A stretch of DNA of 13,600 nucleotides, from positions 1-13,600 of the forward strand of contig DATEUP010000147.1 of assembly GCA_035283065.1 (NCBI GenBank), read 5' to 3'. The notes beneath the pieces are model-generated. The model did not search any database, was not told where the DNA came from, and was given only the letters and a program-made list of their open reading frames with translations. This stretch comes from DATEUP01 sp035283065 (lineage in GTDB: Archaea; Thermoplasmatota; DTKX01; DATEUP01). Below are positions 6,112 through 12,170 of the stretch, in pieces; position 1 is the stretch's first letter; each line of letters starts with the position of its first letter. The position numbers were made by a program, and so were the translations under genes.

Positions 6112-7911
6112 ATGGACGACCTGAGCGATTCCGACGGCCCTATTCCCGGGAATGCGCCTGCGGCCCCGCCGGCGCGCCCTGCGGGGGCCGCGCCCAAAGC
6201 GCCGCCTTCGCGCGAGCATGCCCTCGCTCTCGCAAGGGAGAAGCTGAAGGCCAAGAAGCGCGAGAACCGCCAGAAGGCCCTTCTGGTGGGGTCGATGAGC
6301 GTACTTGCGATCTTCGTCCCGGCAGCCCTGCTTGCCGGCGCGGACCTTGGAGGGCTCTTCTACGCAGGCCCGCAGGGGCCCGAACCCCTCCTCGTCCGGC
6401 CGGGCGACGAGGTGGCCCTCCAGGTCGTCGGCTACGACGAGAACGGCACGGTGTTTTGGCCGGAGGGCGATAGGTCTGGAACCGTCGGTGACGGGTCCTT
6501 CGTGCCCGGGCTCGACCGCGGCCTCATCGGGCTCGGGGAGGGCGCCGCCTTCAACCTCACCGTCGAGCCGAAGGACGCCTTCGGGAACTGGTCGCGGAAC
6601 CGGACAAGCACGGTGAAGGCGGTTTCCGAGCGCGCGCGGGAGTACACGATGGAGGTGGGCAACTTCGACGACAAATGGGGCACGCCGGTCGTGGGCCAGG
6701 TCGCTCCCACAAAGGTCTGGAACTCCACGGTCGTCTCGGTGGGGACGAAATACGTCACGCTCCGCTACGAGCCGGTCGTGAACGCGACCGTGAGGTTTTA
6801 CAAGTACTGGAACTCGACGGTGACCGCGTTCAACAACACGACGATCGCCCTTGCAAACGACCTGAACTTGGGGTACAGCTACACGCGGTTCGTGGCGTCG
6901 GCAAACGGGAACCTCACGTATGTGGTCACGCGGGCGACGAGCTCGTCGTACTTCTTCGACGGGAACCCGCCGCTTGCGGGCAAGACGCTGCAATTCGTGG
7001 GCACCGTCGTTTCGATCAAGCCGGGGTCGGGCACGGCGCGCACGACGGGCGTGGCCGTGAGCATGAGCGCGGACACGTGCGAGCGCTGCCACGCGGCGGA
7101 CGGGTTCGTGGCGATGGACGCCTCGGCGCTTGCCTCCCGGGTTGCTTCGGGAGTCGAGGTCAACGTCACGGTCGACGACCCATGGCTCCATGAGCTTGAC
7201 GCGGGGACCGTCGGAGCCGAGGCGGTGGTCGCCGCGCGGGTCACGGGGAGTGCGCAGGCCTCGATCGGGACCCTGCCGCCCGACGGCTCGGCAAGCGTCC
7301 TGCTTTCGCCGGGCGCGCCCACGGGGAACGTGACGCTCGTGGTCACGGTGAATGGAACCGCCCACCACGTGCACAACGGGGGTGGCAAGCCGACGGACAT
7401 CCCCTACCAGCTCTCGTTTGGCGTCGAGGTCGGAGGCCCCCCGCGGGTCGCGGGCTCGCCCTCAGGCGCGGGGACCCCCCGCGGCAGCGGGTGGCTCATC
7501 GTGGGCCAGCTCCTTGGCGCGGCGGCCCTTGGCGTGATGGCCTACCCCCTCGGGATGGGCCTCAAACGGCACGCGGCCCTGAGGCCGAAGCTCAAGTGGC
7601 CGCCCTGGCCCTGGGTGACGACGCACTTCACGCTCTCGCTTATCGTTGTGGCGGTCGCCTGCGTGCACGGCGTCCTTCTCATGTCTACGAAATACCGGGG
7701 GCTTTGGACTCCCGAGATCGTGGGCGGCGTGATCGCGCTGGGGGGGATCGGGGCCCTGGGGATCTCGGGGATTGTAATGGCCAAGTGGACGGACCTCAAG
7801 TGGAAGCCCATGCGCAAGCTCCACTTTTTCGTGATGCTCGCCGTGTTTGCGGCCATGGTGGTCCACGTGCTCGTCGCGGGCACGACGATCCGCAGTTGGT
7901 TGGGGCTCTGA
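6112..7911 (+). CDS. Membrane fusion protein: SlyD-like FKBP, heme-c motif and di-heme-b membrane module
   Basis: The product has 599 residues. Residues 1-55 are a Pro/Ala then Lys/Arg-rich cytoplasmic part, and 56-76 form a membrane anchor. Residues 92-302 look like a SlyD-type FKBP prolyl isomerase: VGYDENGTVF, FVPGLDRGLIGLGEG and EPKDAFG, then an enlarged insert (about 160-283), then the closing strand NPPLAGKTLQF. W116 appears to sit where a key Asp usually follows Phe, so isomerase activity is uncertain. CERCH (323-327) is a c-type heme motif. A beta-rich part ends in VNGTAHHVH (413-421). Four membrane helices follow (461-481, 505-525, 536-556, 570-590). H505/H519 and H571/H585 form two H-x13-H helices, as in ferric-reductase and cytochrome b proteins. 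About a dozen N-X-S/T sequons support an external location. The ATG at 6112 is chosen because it follows the 6071-6084 element. I know no named family with this whole architecture. Confidence 0.8.
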   Translation: MDDLSDSDGPIPGNAPAAPPARPAGAAPKAPPSREHALALAREKLKAKKRENRQKALLVGSMSVLAIFVPAALLAGADLGGLFYAGPQGPEPLLVRPGDEVALQVVGYDENGTVFWPEGDRSGTVGDGSFVPGLDRGLIGLGEGAAFNLTVEPKDAFGNWSRNRTSTVKAVSERAREYTMEVGNFDDKWGTPVVGQVAPTKVWNSTVVSVGTKYVTLRYEPVVNATVRFYKYWNSTVTAFNNTTIALANDLNLGYSYTRFVASANGNLTYVVTRATSSSYFFDGNPPLAGKTLQFVGTVVSIKPGSGTARTTGVAVSMSADTCERCHAADGFVAMDASALASRVASGVEVNVTVDDPWLHELDAGTVGAEAVVAARVTGSAQASIGTLPPDGSASVLLSPGAPTGNVTLVVTVNGTAHHVHNGGGKPTDIPYQLSFGVEVGGPPRVAGSPSGAGTPRGSGWLIVGQLLGAAALGVMAYPLGMGLKRHAALRPKLKWPPWPWVTTHFTLSLIVVAVACVHGVLLMSTKYRGLWTPEIVGGVIALGGIGALGISGIVMAKWTDLKWKPMRKLHFFVMLAVFAAMVVHVLVAGTTIRSWLGL

Positions 7912-7970
7912 TCGCCCGCCCTGGATCAAACCCCGAAAGAATTTCTGGAAACCTCCGGTGGAAAAATTGC

Positions 7971-7984
7971 CGCAACGCTTTTCC
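7971..7984 (+). promoter_or_regulatory. Upstream element of the truncated paralog (copy B of the 14-base repeat)
   Basis: Identical over 14 bases to 6071-6084 and placed before the related ORF at 8019. The upstream region seems to have been copied together with the gene. An A-rich patch, GGAAAAATTGC, just before it at 7960-7970 could add to promoter strength. Confidence 0.45.
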
Positions 7985-8018
7985 CCATGGCAGGGGCCTG
8001 CCGCGCTCCGGTCATCGG

Positions 8019-8150
8019 ATGGGGATTGCGCCGTCGGGGGGAATTTCGCAAAGGCCGACGCGCGAGCAGGCGCTTGCGGCGGCGGCCCTGAACCTCGAGG
8101 CCAAGCGGCGGGAGGCCCGGCGACTGAGGGGCTCGTTCGCGTCGTTGTGA
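8019..8150 (+). pseudogene. N-terminal remnant of the FKBP-cytochrome paralog
   Basis: This frame gives 43 residues from an ATG. The stretch PTREQALAAAALNLEAKRRE matches the cytoplasmic N-terminus of the upstream protein (PSREHALALAREKLKAKKRE). It then stops at TGA 8148-8150 before any membrane helix or FKBP domain. The rest of the homology resumes in another frame. It could be translated as a short leader peptide coupled to the next frame through a GTGA overlap, but a broken gene left by an out-of-frame deletion is the simpler reading. Confidence 0.55.
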
Positions 8151-8506
8151 ACGGCAACGCGCACCACGTGCACCGCTCGGCCGGGCGCCACGACGACAAT
8201 GTCTACCAGATGGCCTTTGAAATCCCGATCGGTGGCCCCGGCCGCGTTACGGCCGCGGCCGCCGGCCAGGTCATTGCGGAGATCGAAAAAACGCCAGCGG
8301 AGTTATGGGGCCTCATCGGCCAATGGGCGGGCGCCGTCGCTCTCGTCGCCGCGTGCCTGCCAGCCACGCAGGGCCTCAAGCGCCACGCGGGCCTTAAACC
8401 GCGCTTCAAGCGCATCCACTACTTCCTGCTCACGGGGTTCATCTTCGCAGGCGCGCTGCACATCGTAGCAAGCAGCACGACGCTGCGGTGGCTCGTCGGC
8501 GCCTGA
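8147..8506 (+). CDS. Truncated FKBP-cytochrome paralog: HHVH segment plus two membrane helices
   Basis: From the GTG at 8147 this frame gives 119 residues that match the C-terminal part of the 6112-7911 protein. VNGNAHHVH, FEIPIGGPG, GLKRHAGLKP and the closing helix IHYFLLTGFIFAGALHIVAS all have clear counterparts. The FKBP part, the CxxCH and the middle two membrane helices (the first H-x13-H among them) are missing. The last helix keeps its H-x13-H pair. Codon use is still strongly G/C in third position, with no internal stop. The start is uncertain: the frame is open upstream, and weak similarity (LVRVVV) begins a few residues before the GTG, so this may be the 3' half of a frameshifted pseudogene. 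The stop at 8504-8506 converges on the VOC gene 15 bases away. Confidence 0.5.
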   Translation: MNGNAHHVHRSAGRHDDNVYQMAFEIPIGGPGRVTAAAAGQVIAEIEKTPAELWGLIGQWAGAVALVAACLPATQGLKRHAGLKPRFKRIHYFLLTGFIFAGALHIVASSTTLRWLVGA

Positions 8507-8521
8507 AGGGCGGGGGCGCGC

Positions 8522-9322
8522 TCAGCGCGAGCGCGACTCATAGACCATGTAGAGGTTCCGGTCCGGGTCGAAGATGTTCGCCGAGATGCCGCCCCAGTCC
8601 TGCTTGGCCATCGGCGACTGGAACTTCACGCCGCGCCGCTTGAGCTGCTTCTCGAGGCCGTGGGCGTCCCGCGTTGAGAACATGATGGCCGTGTCTTCCC
8701 CGATGGCCGCCAGGTCCGCCTTGAGGTCCGACGCGCGCTTGTACATCGCCCTGCGCGGCGTGAACGGCATCAGCGCCGTGCCGCCGGGGCCGAGGCGGTA
8801 CGCGGCAAACTCGTCTCCGCCCTCCTTCTTCATCCCCAGCGCCTTCTGGAAAAACGCGCCCGAGCGCTTCGAGTTCCTTGAGGAAATCGTGACAAAGCCG
8901 AGGCCCGTGAGCCCCGCCCGCTTCGTGCTCTTCTTGCGGTCCGACGTGATGAAGAGGCCGTTGCCGTCGGGGTCGTACACGGTGGCCATCGAGTACCCCT
9001 CGGCCTCCGACCACGTGTCGACTTTCACGCCCTTCCGGCGCAGCGAGGCGACCGTCGCGTCGAAGTTGTCCGTGTTGAAGCCCACACCGGTCGTGACCCC
9101 GACCTTCTTCTTTCCTTCCTTGGCGGAGAACCCCCACGCCTTGGGCGTCCAGAGGTTCAGGACTGCGTCCTTGCCGCCCTTGCGCACGGCGAGCTCGATG
9201 TACCCCCATCCGGCCATCCCGCCGACGACCTTGAGCCCGAGCTTCTTGGTATAGAAGTCTCGCGCGCGCTTGTGGTTGCTAACGAAGATCCCGACGCTCG
9301 AAAGCTTGTCAATCTTGGCCAA
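8522..9322 (-). CDS. Two-domain VOC (glyoxalase/dioxygenase fold) protein
   Basis: The product has 266 residues made of two vicinal-oxygen-chelate domains, roughly 4-125 and 133-264. Each starts with a beta strand followed by a helix of the type NHKRARDFYTKKLGLKV or NSKRSGAFFQKALGMKK, and each ends with a DPDGNGLFI or DPDRNLYMVYE strand. The first metal-ligand His normal at the start of such domains is absent from both (SSVGIF, TGLGFV), so a classic glyoxalase I or dioxygenase site is unlikely and the substrate is unknown. Members act as lyases, dioxygenases or binding proteins. No ATG fits the start. A TTG at 9322 preceded by CAGGAGCGG is preferred over a TTG at 9376, which adds a basic tail outside the fold. 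It is divergent from the metallo-beta-lactamase gene. Confidence 0.78.
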   Translation of the reverse strand: MAKIDKLSSVGIFVSNHKRARDFYTKKLGLKVVGGMAGWGYIELAVRKGGKDAVLNLWTPKAWGFSAKEGKKKVGVTTGVGFNTDNFDATVASLRRKGVKVDTWSEAEGYSMATVYDPDGNGLFITSDRKKSTKRAGLTGLGFVTISSRNSKRSGAFFQKALGMKKEGGDEFAAYRLGPGGTALMPFTPRRAMYKRASDLKADLAAIGEDTAIMFSTRDAHGLEKQLKRRGVKFQSPMAKQDWGGISANIFDPDRNLYMVYESRSR

Positions 9323-9432
9323 GTGAATCCGCTCCTGGAAGATGTGGCGCCGGGCAGGCCTGCGGGCGTAGATCAACGTATGGTTGCACGGCGGAAAGCC
9401 GCGGGAAGCCGGCCCCCGGGCCTGGCGGCACC

Positions 9433-10074
9433 TTGAACGGCACGCGGGGCAATGGGTCCCCCGTGCTCTCGCTCCAGTTTGAGGTGGGCCAGGGCCGAAA
9501 CTTCGCCTACCTCATTGGTGACCCCAAGTCCGGAAAGGGCGCGCTCATCGACCCGACGGCAGATTGGCCGATGCTCGAAGAGGAAGGCAAGCAGCGCGGC
9601 CTTGTAATCGAGCATGTGTTCAACACGCACTCGCACCCCGACCACACGGCGGGCAACGCCTACTTCCGCGGGCGCGGGGCCAAGGTCGTCGCCCACGAAT
9701 CGGCGCCGGGACAAAACGACAGGCCGGTCAAAGACGGGGAAGTCGTGCCAGTGGGCGAGGTCGCGGTGAAGGTGCTCCACACGCCCGGGCACCGGTTCGA
9801 CTCGATATGCCTGGTCGCCGAAGGGCACCTGTTCACGGGGGACACGCTCTTCATCGGGGAGTGCGGGCGAACGGACCTTTTGGGGAGCAACCCGAGGCAG
9901 ATGCACCACACGCTCCTCGTGATCCTTCGCGGCCTGCAAGACGACCTCCTTGTGATGCCGGGGCACAACTATGGGCCCGTGCCTTCCCGGACGCTTGGCG
10001 AGGAGAAGCGGTTGAACTACACGCTCCAGCCGCAAACGCTCGAGGAGTTCCTCGAGTTCATGGCGGCGCCATAA
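9433..10074 (+). CDS. Metallo-beta-lactamase-fold hydrolase, ETHE1/glyoxalase II-like
   Basis: The product has 213 residues, a single metallo-beta-lactamase domain. The metal site is complete: NTHSHPDH (H66, H68, D70, H71), HTPGH (H120), GDTLF (D137) and PGHNYG (H178). GECGRTDL after the GDTLF motif is typical of the persulfide dioxygenase (ETHE1) branch, which oxidises glutathione persulfide to sulfite with one iron. Glyoxalase II and other thioester hydrolases have the same fold, so the reaction is not settled. There is no rhodanese domain and no signal peptide. The start is a TTG at 9433; a GTG at 9460 fits the domain boundary nearly as well, and neither has a strong ribosome binding site. 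It converges on the VKOR gene. Confidence 0.82.
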   Translation: MNGTRGNGSPVLSLQFEVGQGRNFAYLIGDPKSGKGALIDPTADWPMLEEEGKQRGLVIEHVFNTHSHPDHTAGNAYFRGRGAKVVAHESAPGQNDRPVKDGEVVPVGEVAVKVLHTPGHRFDSICLVAEGHLFTGDTLFIGECGRTDLLGSNPRQMHHTLLVILRGLQDDLLVMPGHNYGPVPSRTLGEEKRLNYTLQPQTLEEFLEFMAAP

Positions 10075-10104
10075 GGGGCGCAGGCCCCCTACCCGCCCCA
10101 GGCC

Positions 10105-10626
10105 CTACCGGCCCTCGGCAGGCAGGCCCTCTTTGCCCCTCGGCGCCTTGCGCGGCCAAGGAACCACGAGCGTCCGGCGGAGCGCCACGCCCGCGGCGGC
10201 GAAGGCGACAAGCGAGAGGACGCAGAGTAGGCAGACGACACGGAGCACGAAGACCTCGACGAGCGAGAGGTAGGCGCCGAAGGAAAGGCCGGCACCGACG
10301 GCGGCCGTAAGCAACGGTGGCGCCCGCAGGCCGAGGCCGCGGCGCGGGGCGACCATCCGCGCGGTCGAAAGCGCGGTGACGGCAAGGAACCCCAGCATCC
10401 CGATCAGGGCGACGGGCACGCCGAGGATTACGCTGTAGTCCGACCGGTTCACCGTGTTGCAGGAGAGCCAGTCGCCGACCGAGCAGAACGCGGCGTCGGC
10501 CACCTCGAAGTGGTTGAGGACGAGGACGCCTGCGACCGTGAACCCGATGAAGCTCGAGGCGATCGCCATGCGAAGGCCCAGGTACTCCTCGGGCCCGAGC
10601 GGGGCCTTGCGCGCCGTACGCCTCAC
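10105..10626 (-). CDS. VKOR-family membrane disulfide-generating protein
   Basis: The product has 173 residues. VKOR homologs in prokaryotes play the DsbB role: they oxidise a thioredoxin-like partner outside the membrane and pass electrons to a quinone. The loop pair CSVGDWLSC (C48, C56) and the membrane CxxC, CLLC (C132-C135), are both present, with four hydrophobic helices near 20-38, 66-88, 103-124 and 127-150. The GTG at 10626 is chosen because it overlaps the stop of the thioredoxin-fold gene as GTGA, a classic coupled junction. An upstream in-frame ATG at 10713 would put 29 extra residues inside that gene. The C-terminus is basic and Pro-rich with no further domain. Confidence 0.88.
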   Translation of the reverse strand: MRRTARKAPLGPEEYLGLRMAIASSFIGFTVAGVLVLNHFEVADAAFCSVGDWLSCNTVNRSDYSVILGVPVALIGMLGFLAVTALSTARMVAPRRGLGLRAPPLLTAAVGAGLSFGAYLSLVEVFVLRVVCLLCVLSLVAFAAAGVALRRTLVVPWPRKAPRGKEGLPAEGR

Positions 10627-11240
10627 CCCCCGACGAGGGCGCCAAGATGGCCCTGAAGCTCGCCCGCGCTCATTTCGCCGGGCCACATCCGCGCGACCGT
10701 GCCGTTTTCCCAAATGAACGCAAAGGTCGGTGTGCCCACGACGCGGTAGAGGTCGCGCGCCTTGGTCTGCTGGTCGAGCCCGTACGTCCAGCCGTGCCCG
10801 AACTCGCCGGCAAAGGCCGAGACGCTGGCCACGGTGGGGTCAGCAAACCCGGGAAGGCGGACGGCCACGGTGACGAAGCGGACGCGGGTGCCGAATTCCG
10901 CGTAGGCGGCCTCGAGCCTCGAGCCCATCGCGCGGCAGTGCGAGCAGTCCGGGTGCATGAACTCGATGAAGACGGGCTGCCGGCCGAGGTCCGACGACAG
11001 GGAATAGATGGACCCCGCGGTCGTGAAGATCGAGAAGTCGGGGGCGGCGCCAAGCGCGGGGGGCGGGGGCGACGCGTTGATGAGGGGGACAAGCGCAAGC
11101 GCCACGGTGGCGAGCGCGAAGGCCGCCGCGATGCGCGTGGGCTCGCTGCGGCGGGGCGGCGCGGAGAAGCGCCTTTTGAGGGCGCCGAGCGGACCGGCCC
11201 CTGCCTGGCGGCTCTTGCGGCTTTGCGTTGGCGCGCTCAT
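10623..11240 (-). CDS. Membrane-anchored thioredoxin-fold (DsbA/TlpA-like) protein
   Basis: The product has 205 residues. A basic cytoplasmic N-terminus (1-35) is followed by a membrane anchor (about 36-55), a Pro-rich linker and an external thioredoxin-fold domain (about 65-205). The active site is HPDCSHC (C99, C102), and VVGTPTF carries the cis-proline (P171). Co-transcription with a VKOR through a GTGA overlap makes it the likely redox partner: it would oxidise, or possibly isomerise, cysteines in exported proteins. A reductive TlpA-like role in cytochrome c maturation is also possible and would fit the CxxCH protein nearby. The ATG at 11240 sits about 32 bases from a TATA-like box. Confidence 0.87.
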   Translation of the reverse strand: MSAPTQSRKSRQAGAGPLGALKRRFSAPPRRSEPTRIAAAFALATVALALVPLINASPPPPALGAAPDFSIFTTAGSIYSLSSDLGRQPVFIEFMHPDCSHCRAMGSRLEAAYAEFGTRVRFVTVAVRLPGFADPTVASVSAFAGEFGHGWTYGLDQQTKARDLYRVVGTPTFAFIWENGTVARMWPGEMSAGELQGHLGALVGG

Positions 11241-11268
11241 GCCAGCCTAGAAAGGGCCCCAGGCCGAG

Positions 11269-11276
11269 CATAAAGG
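11269..11276 (-). promoter_or_regulatory. TATA-like box for the thioredoxin-fold/VKOR operon
   Basis: Minus-strand CCTTTATG, an AT-rich island centred about 32 bases before the ATG at 11240. The transcript would have a leader of only a few bases. Confidence 0.55.
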
Positions 11277-11321
11277 TCTGGGGGTAACGGTATAGACCGT
11301 CTCCAAGGTGGGCCGGCGGGC

Positions 11322-11879
11322 TCAGAGCAGAAGCACGGCCGCCGCAATCGCGGTCGTCCACCGGCCGTCCTCGCCAACCTCCGCCACGACCGTCTCGTTG
11401 CGCGTCGTGACGATCTTGTCGGAGATGCGCCATTCATTCTTGTTCTCATCCCACTTCGGCGCGTTCTCCTCGACGAGCCCGAGCGTCGAGGCGAGCATGA
11501 AGGCTGCGAGGTCCTCGGCGTAGTCCCCGCACTTCTGCTCCGTCATCCCGTAGGCGTGGTGCTCGGAGAGGTAGCCGTACTGCGAGGGGTCCGTGGGGAT
11601 TGCGCAGCCGATCGAGGAGCCGACGAGTCGGTGGGGCTCGTTCGACGAGGTCTCGGCGAGCACGACGAAGGCGACCTGGCCGGGCTTGAGCTGCTTCGAG
11701 CCCTCCTCCTTGGGGATGACCTTGCAGAAGGGGGGAAAGATCGAGGAGACGCGTACGATGTTGAGCGCGGCGATCCCCGCGCTCCTGAGGCCGAGCTCGA
11801 AGGACGTGAGCTTCTCGGCGTGCCGCCCGACTCCCTTCGTGAAGAAAATTTCCTTTGCGACGTACGAGGCGTTGTCCAT
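11322..11879 (-). CDS. pdaD: Pyruvoyl-dependent arginine decarboxylase
   Basis: The product has 185 residues, within the usual 150-200. It decarboxylates arginine to agmatine, the first step of archaeal polyamine synthesis. VSSIFPP marks the self-cleavage site: the chain would split between S45 and S46, with S46 becoming the pyruvoyl cofactor. SEHHAYG matches the region of the catalytic Glu. The ATG at 11879 is chosen over the one at 11891 because a TATA-like box centred at 11909 lies 30 bases before it. The upstream ATG would be only 18 bases from the box, probably before the transcript starts. It is a lone leftward gene between the thioredoxin-fold gene and the tRNA. Confidence 0.92.
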   Translation of the reverse strand: MDNASYVAKEIFFTKGVGRHAEKLTSFELGLRSAGIAALNIVRVSSIFPPFCKVIPKEEGSKQLKPGQVAFVVLAETSSNEPHRLVGSSIGCAIPTDPSQYGYLSEHHAYGMTEQKCGDYAEDLAAFMLASTLGLVEENAPKWDENKNEWRISDKIVTTRNETVVAEVGEDGRWTTAIAAAVLLL

Positions 11880-11905
11880 GGGCGCCCGCATCGGCGAACT
11901 CGGCT

Positions 11906-11912
11906 CTTAAAC
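11906..11912 (-). promoter_or_regulatory. TATA-like box for the arginine decarboxylase
   Basis: Minus-strand GTTTAAG, nearly the same as the box before the M14 gene (GGTTTAAG). Its position decides the start codon of the decarboxylase, as the predicted transcript begins a few bases before the ATG at 11879. Confidence 0.6.
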
Positions 11913-12023
11913 GTATTCCCCGCGGCGATCTGGCGCCGCGATTCGAAGCGCGGCGCAGGGATTCTGGCGCGCGGATGCGGCGCGCGCGGCCTGCGGCTGC
12001 GGGAGCGGACGAGGAGAGGGAGG

Positions 12024-12097
12024 TGGGTCGAGGAGGATTCGAACCTCCGGCTTGCGGCTTGTAAGACCGCCGTCATGGACCGCTAGACCATCGACCC
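12024..12097 (-). tRNA. tRNA-Val (anticodon UAC)
   Basis: This 74-base gene folds into a full cloverleaf. The acceptor stem GGGTCGA pairs perfectly with TCGACCC. The D arm is closed by GTC/GAC, the anticodon stem is GCGGT/GCCGC with loop CTTACAA, and the T arm is GGAGG/CCTCC with loop TTCGAAT. The anticodon TAC is at 12063-12061. The discriminator base is A, and CCA is not encoded. No intron is visible. Confidence 0.95.
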
Positions 12098-12137
12098 TTC
12101 CCGCGTGGAAAAGCAGGCGCGCGATGTTGGCGCGGAG

Positions 12138-12146
12138 TATTCAAAC
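12138..12146 (-). promoter_or_regulatory. Candidate TATA-like box for tRNA-Val
   Basis: Minus-strand GTTTGAATA lies about 45 bases before the mature 5' end. That would give a precursor with a leader of about 15-20 bases for RNase P to remove. Confidence 0.4.
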
Positions 12147-12170
12147 CCGCCGGAAGGGCGGGAAGTCCCG

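Noticed and set aside
6055..7374. Long leftward open frame opposite the FKBP-cytochrome gene
   Set aside because: Arg/His-rich shadow frame with no domain; the opposite strand has coherent domains, membrane helices and sequons.
8110..8150. Programmed ribosomal frameshift joining the two halves of the truncated paralog
   Set aside because: No slippery heptamer or obvious stimulatory hairpin is visible. A joined product would lack the first membrane helix and so place the HHVH segment on the wrong side. Deletion, or GTGA coupling, is simpler.
11880..11891. Upstream ATG of the arginine decarboxylase
   Set aside because: It lies only 18 bases from the TATA-like box, probably before the transcript begins.
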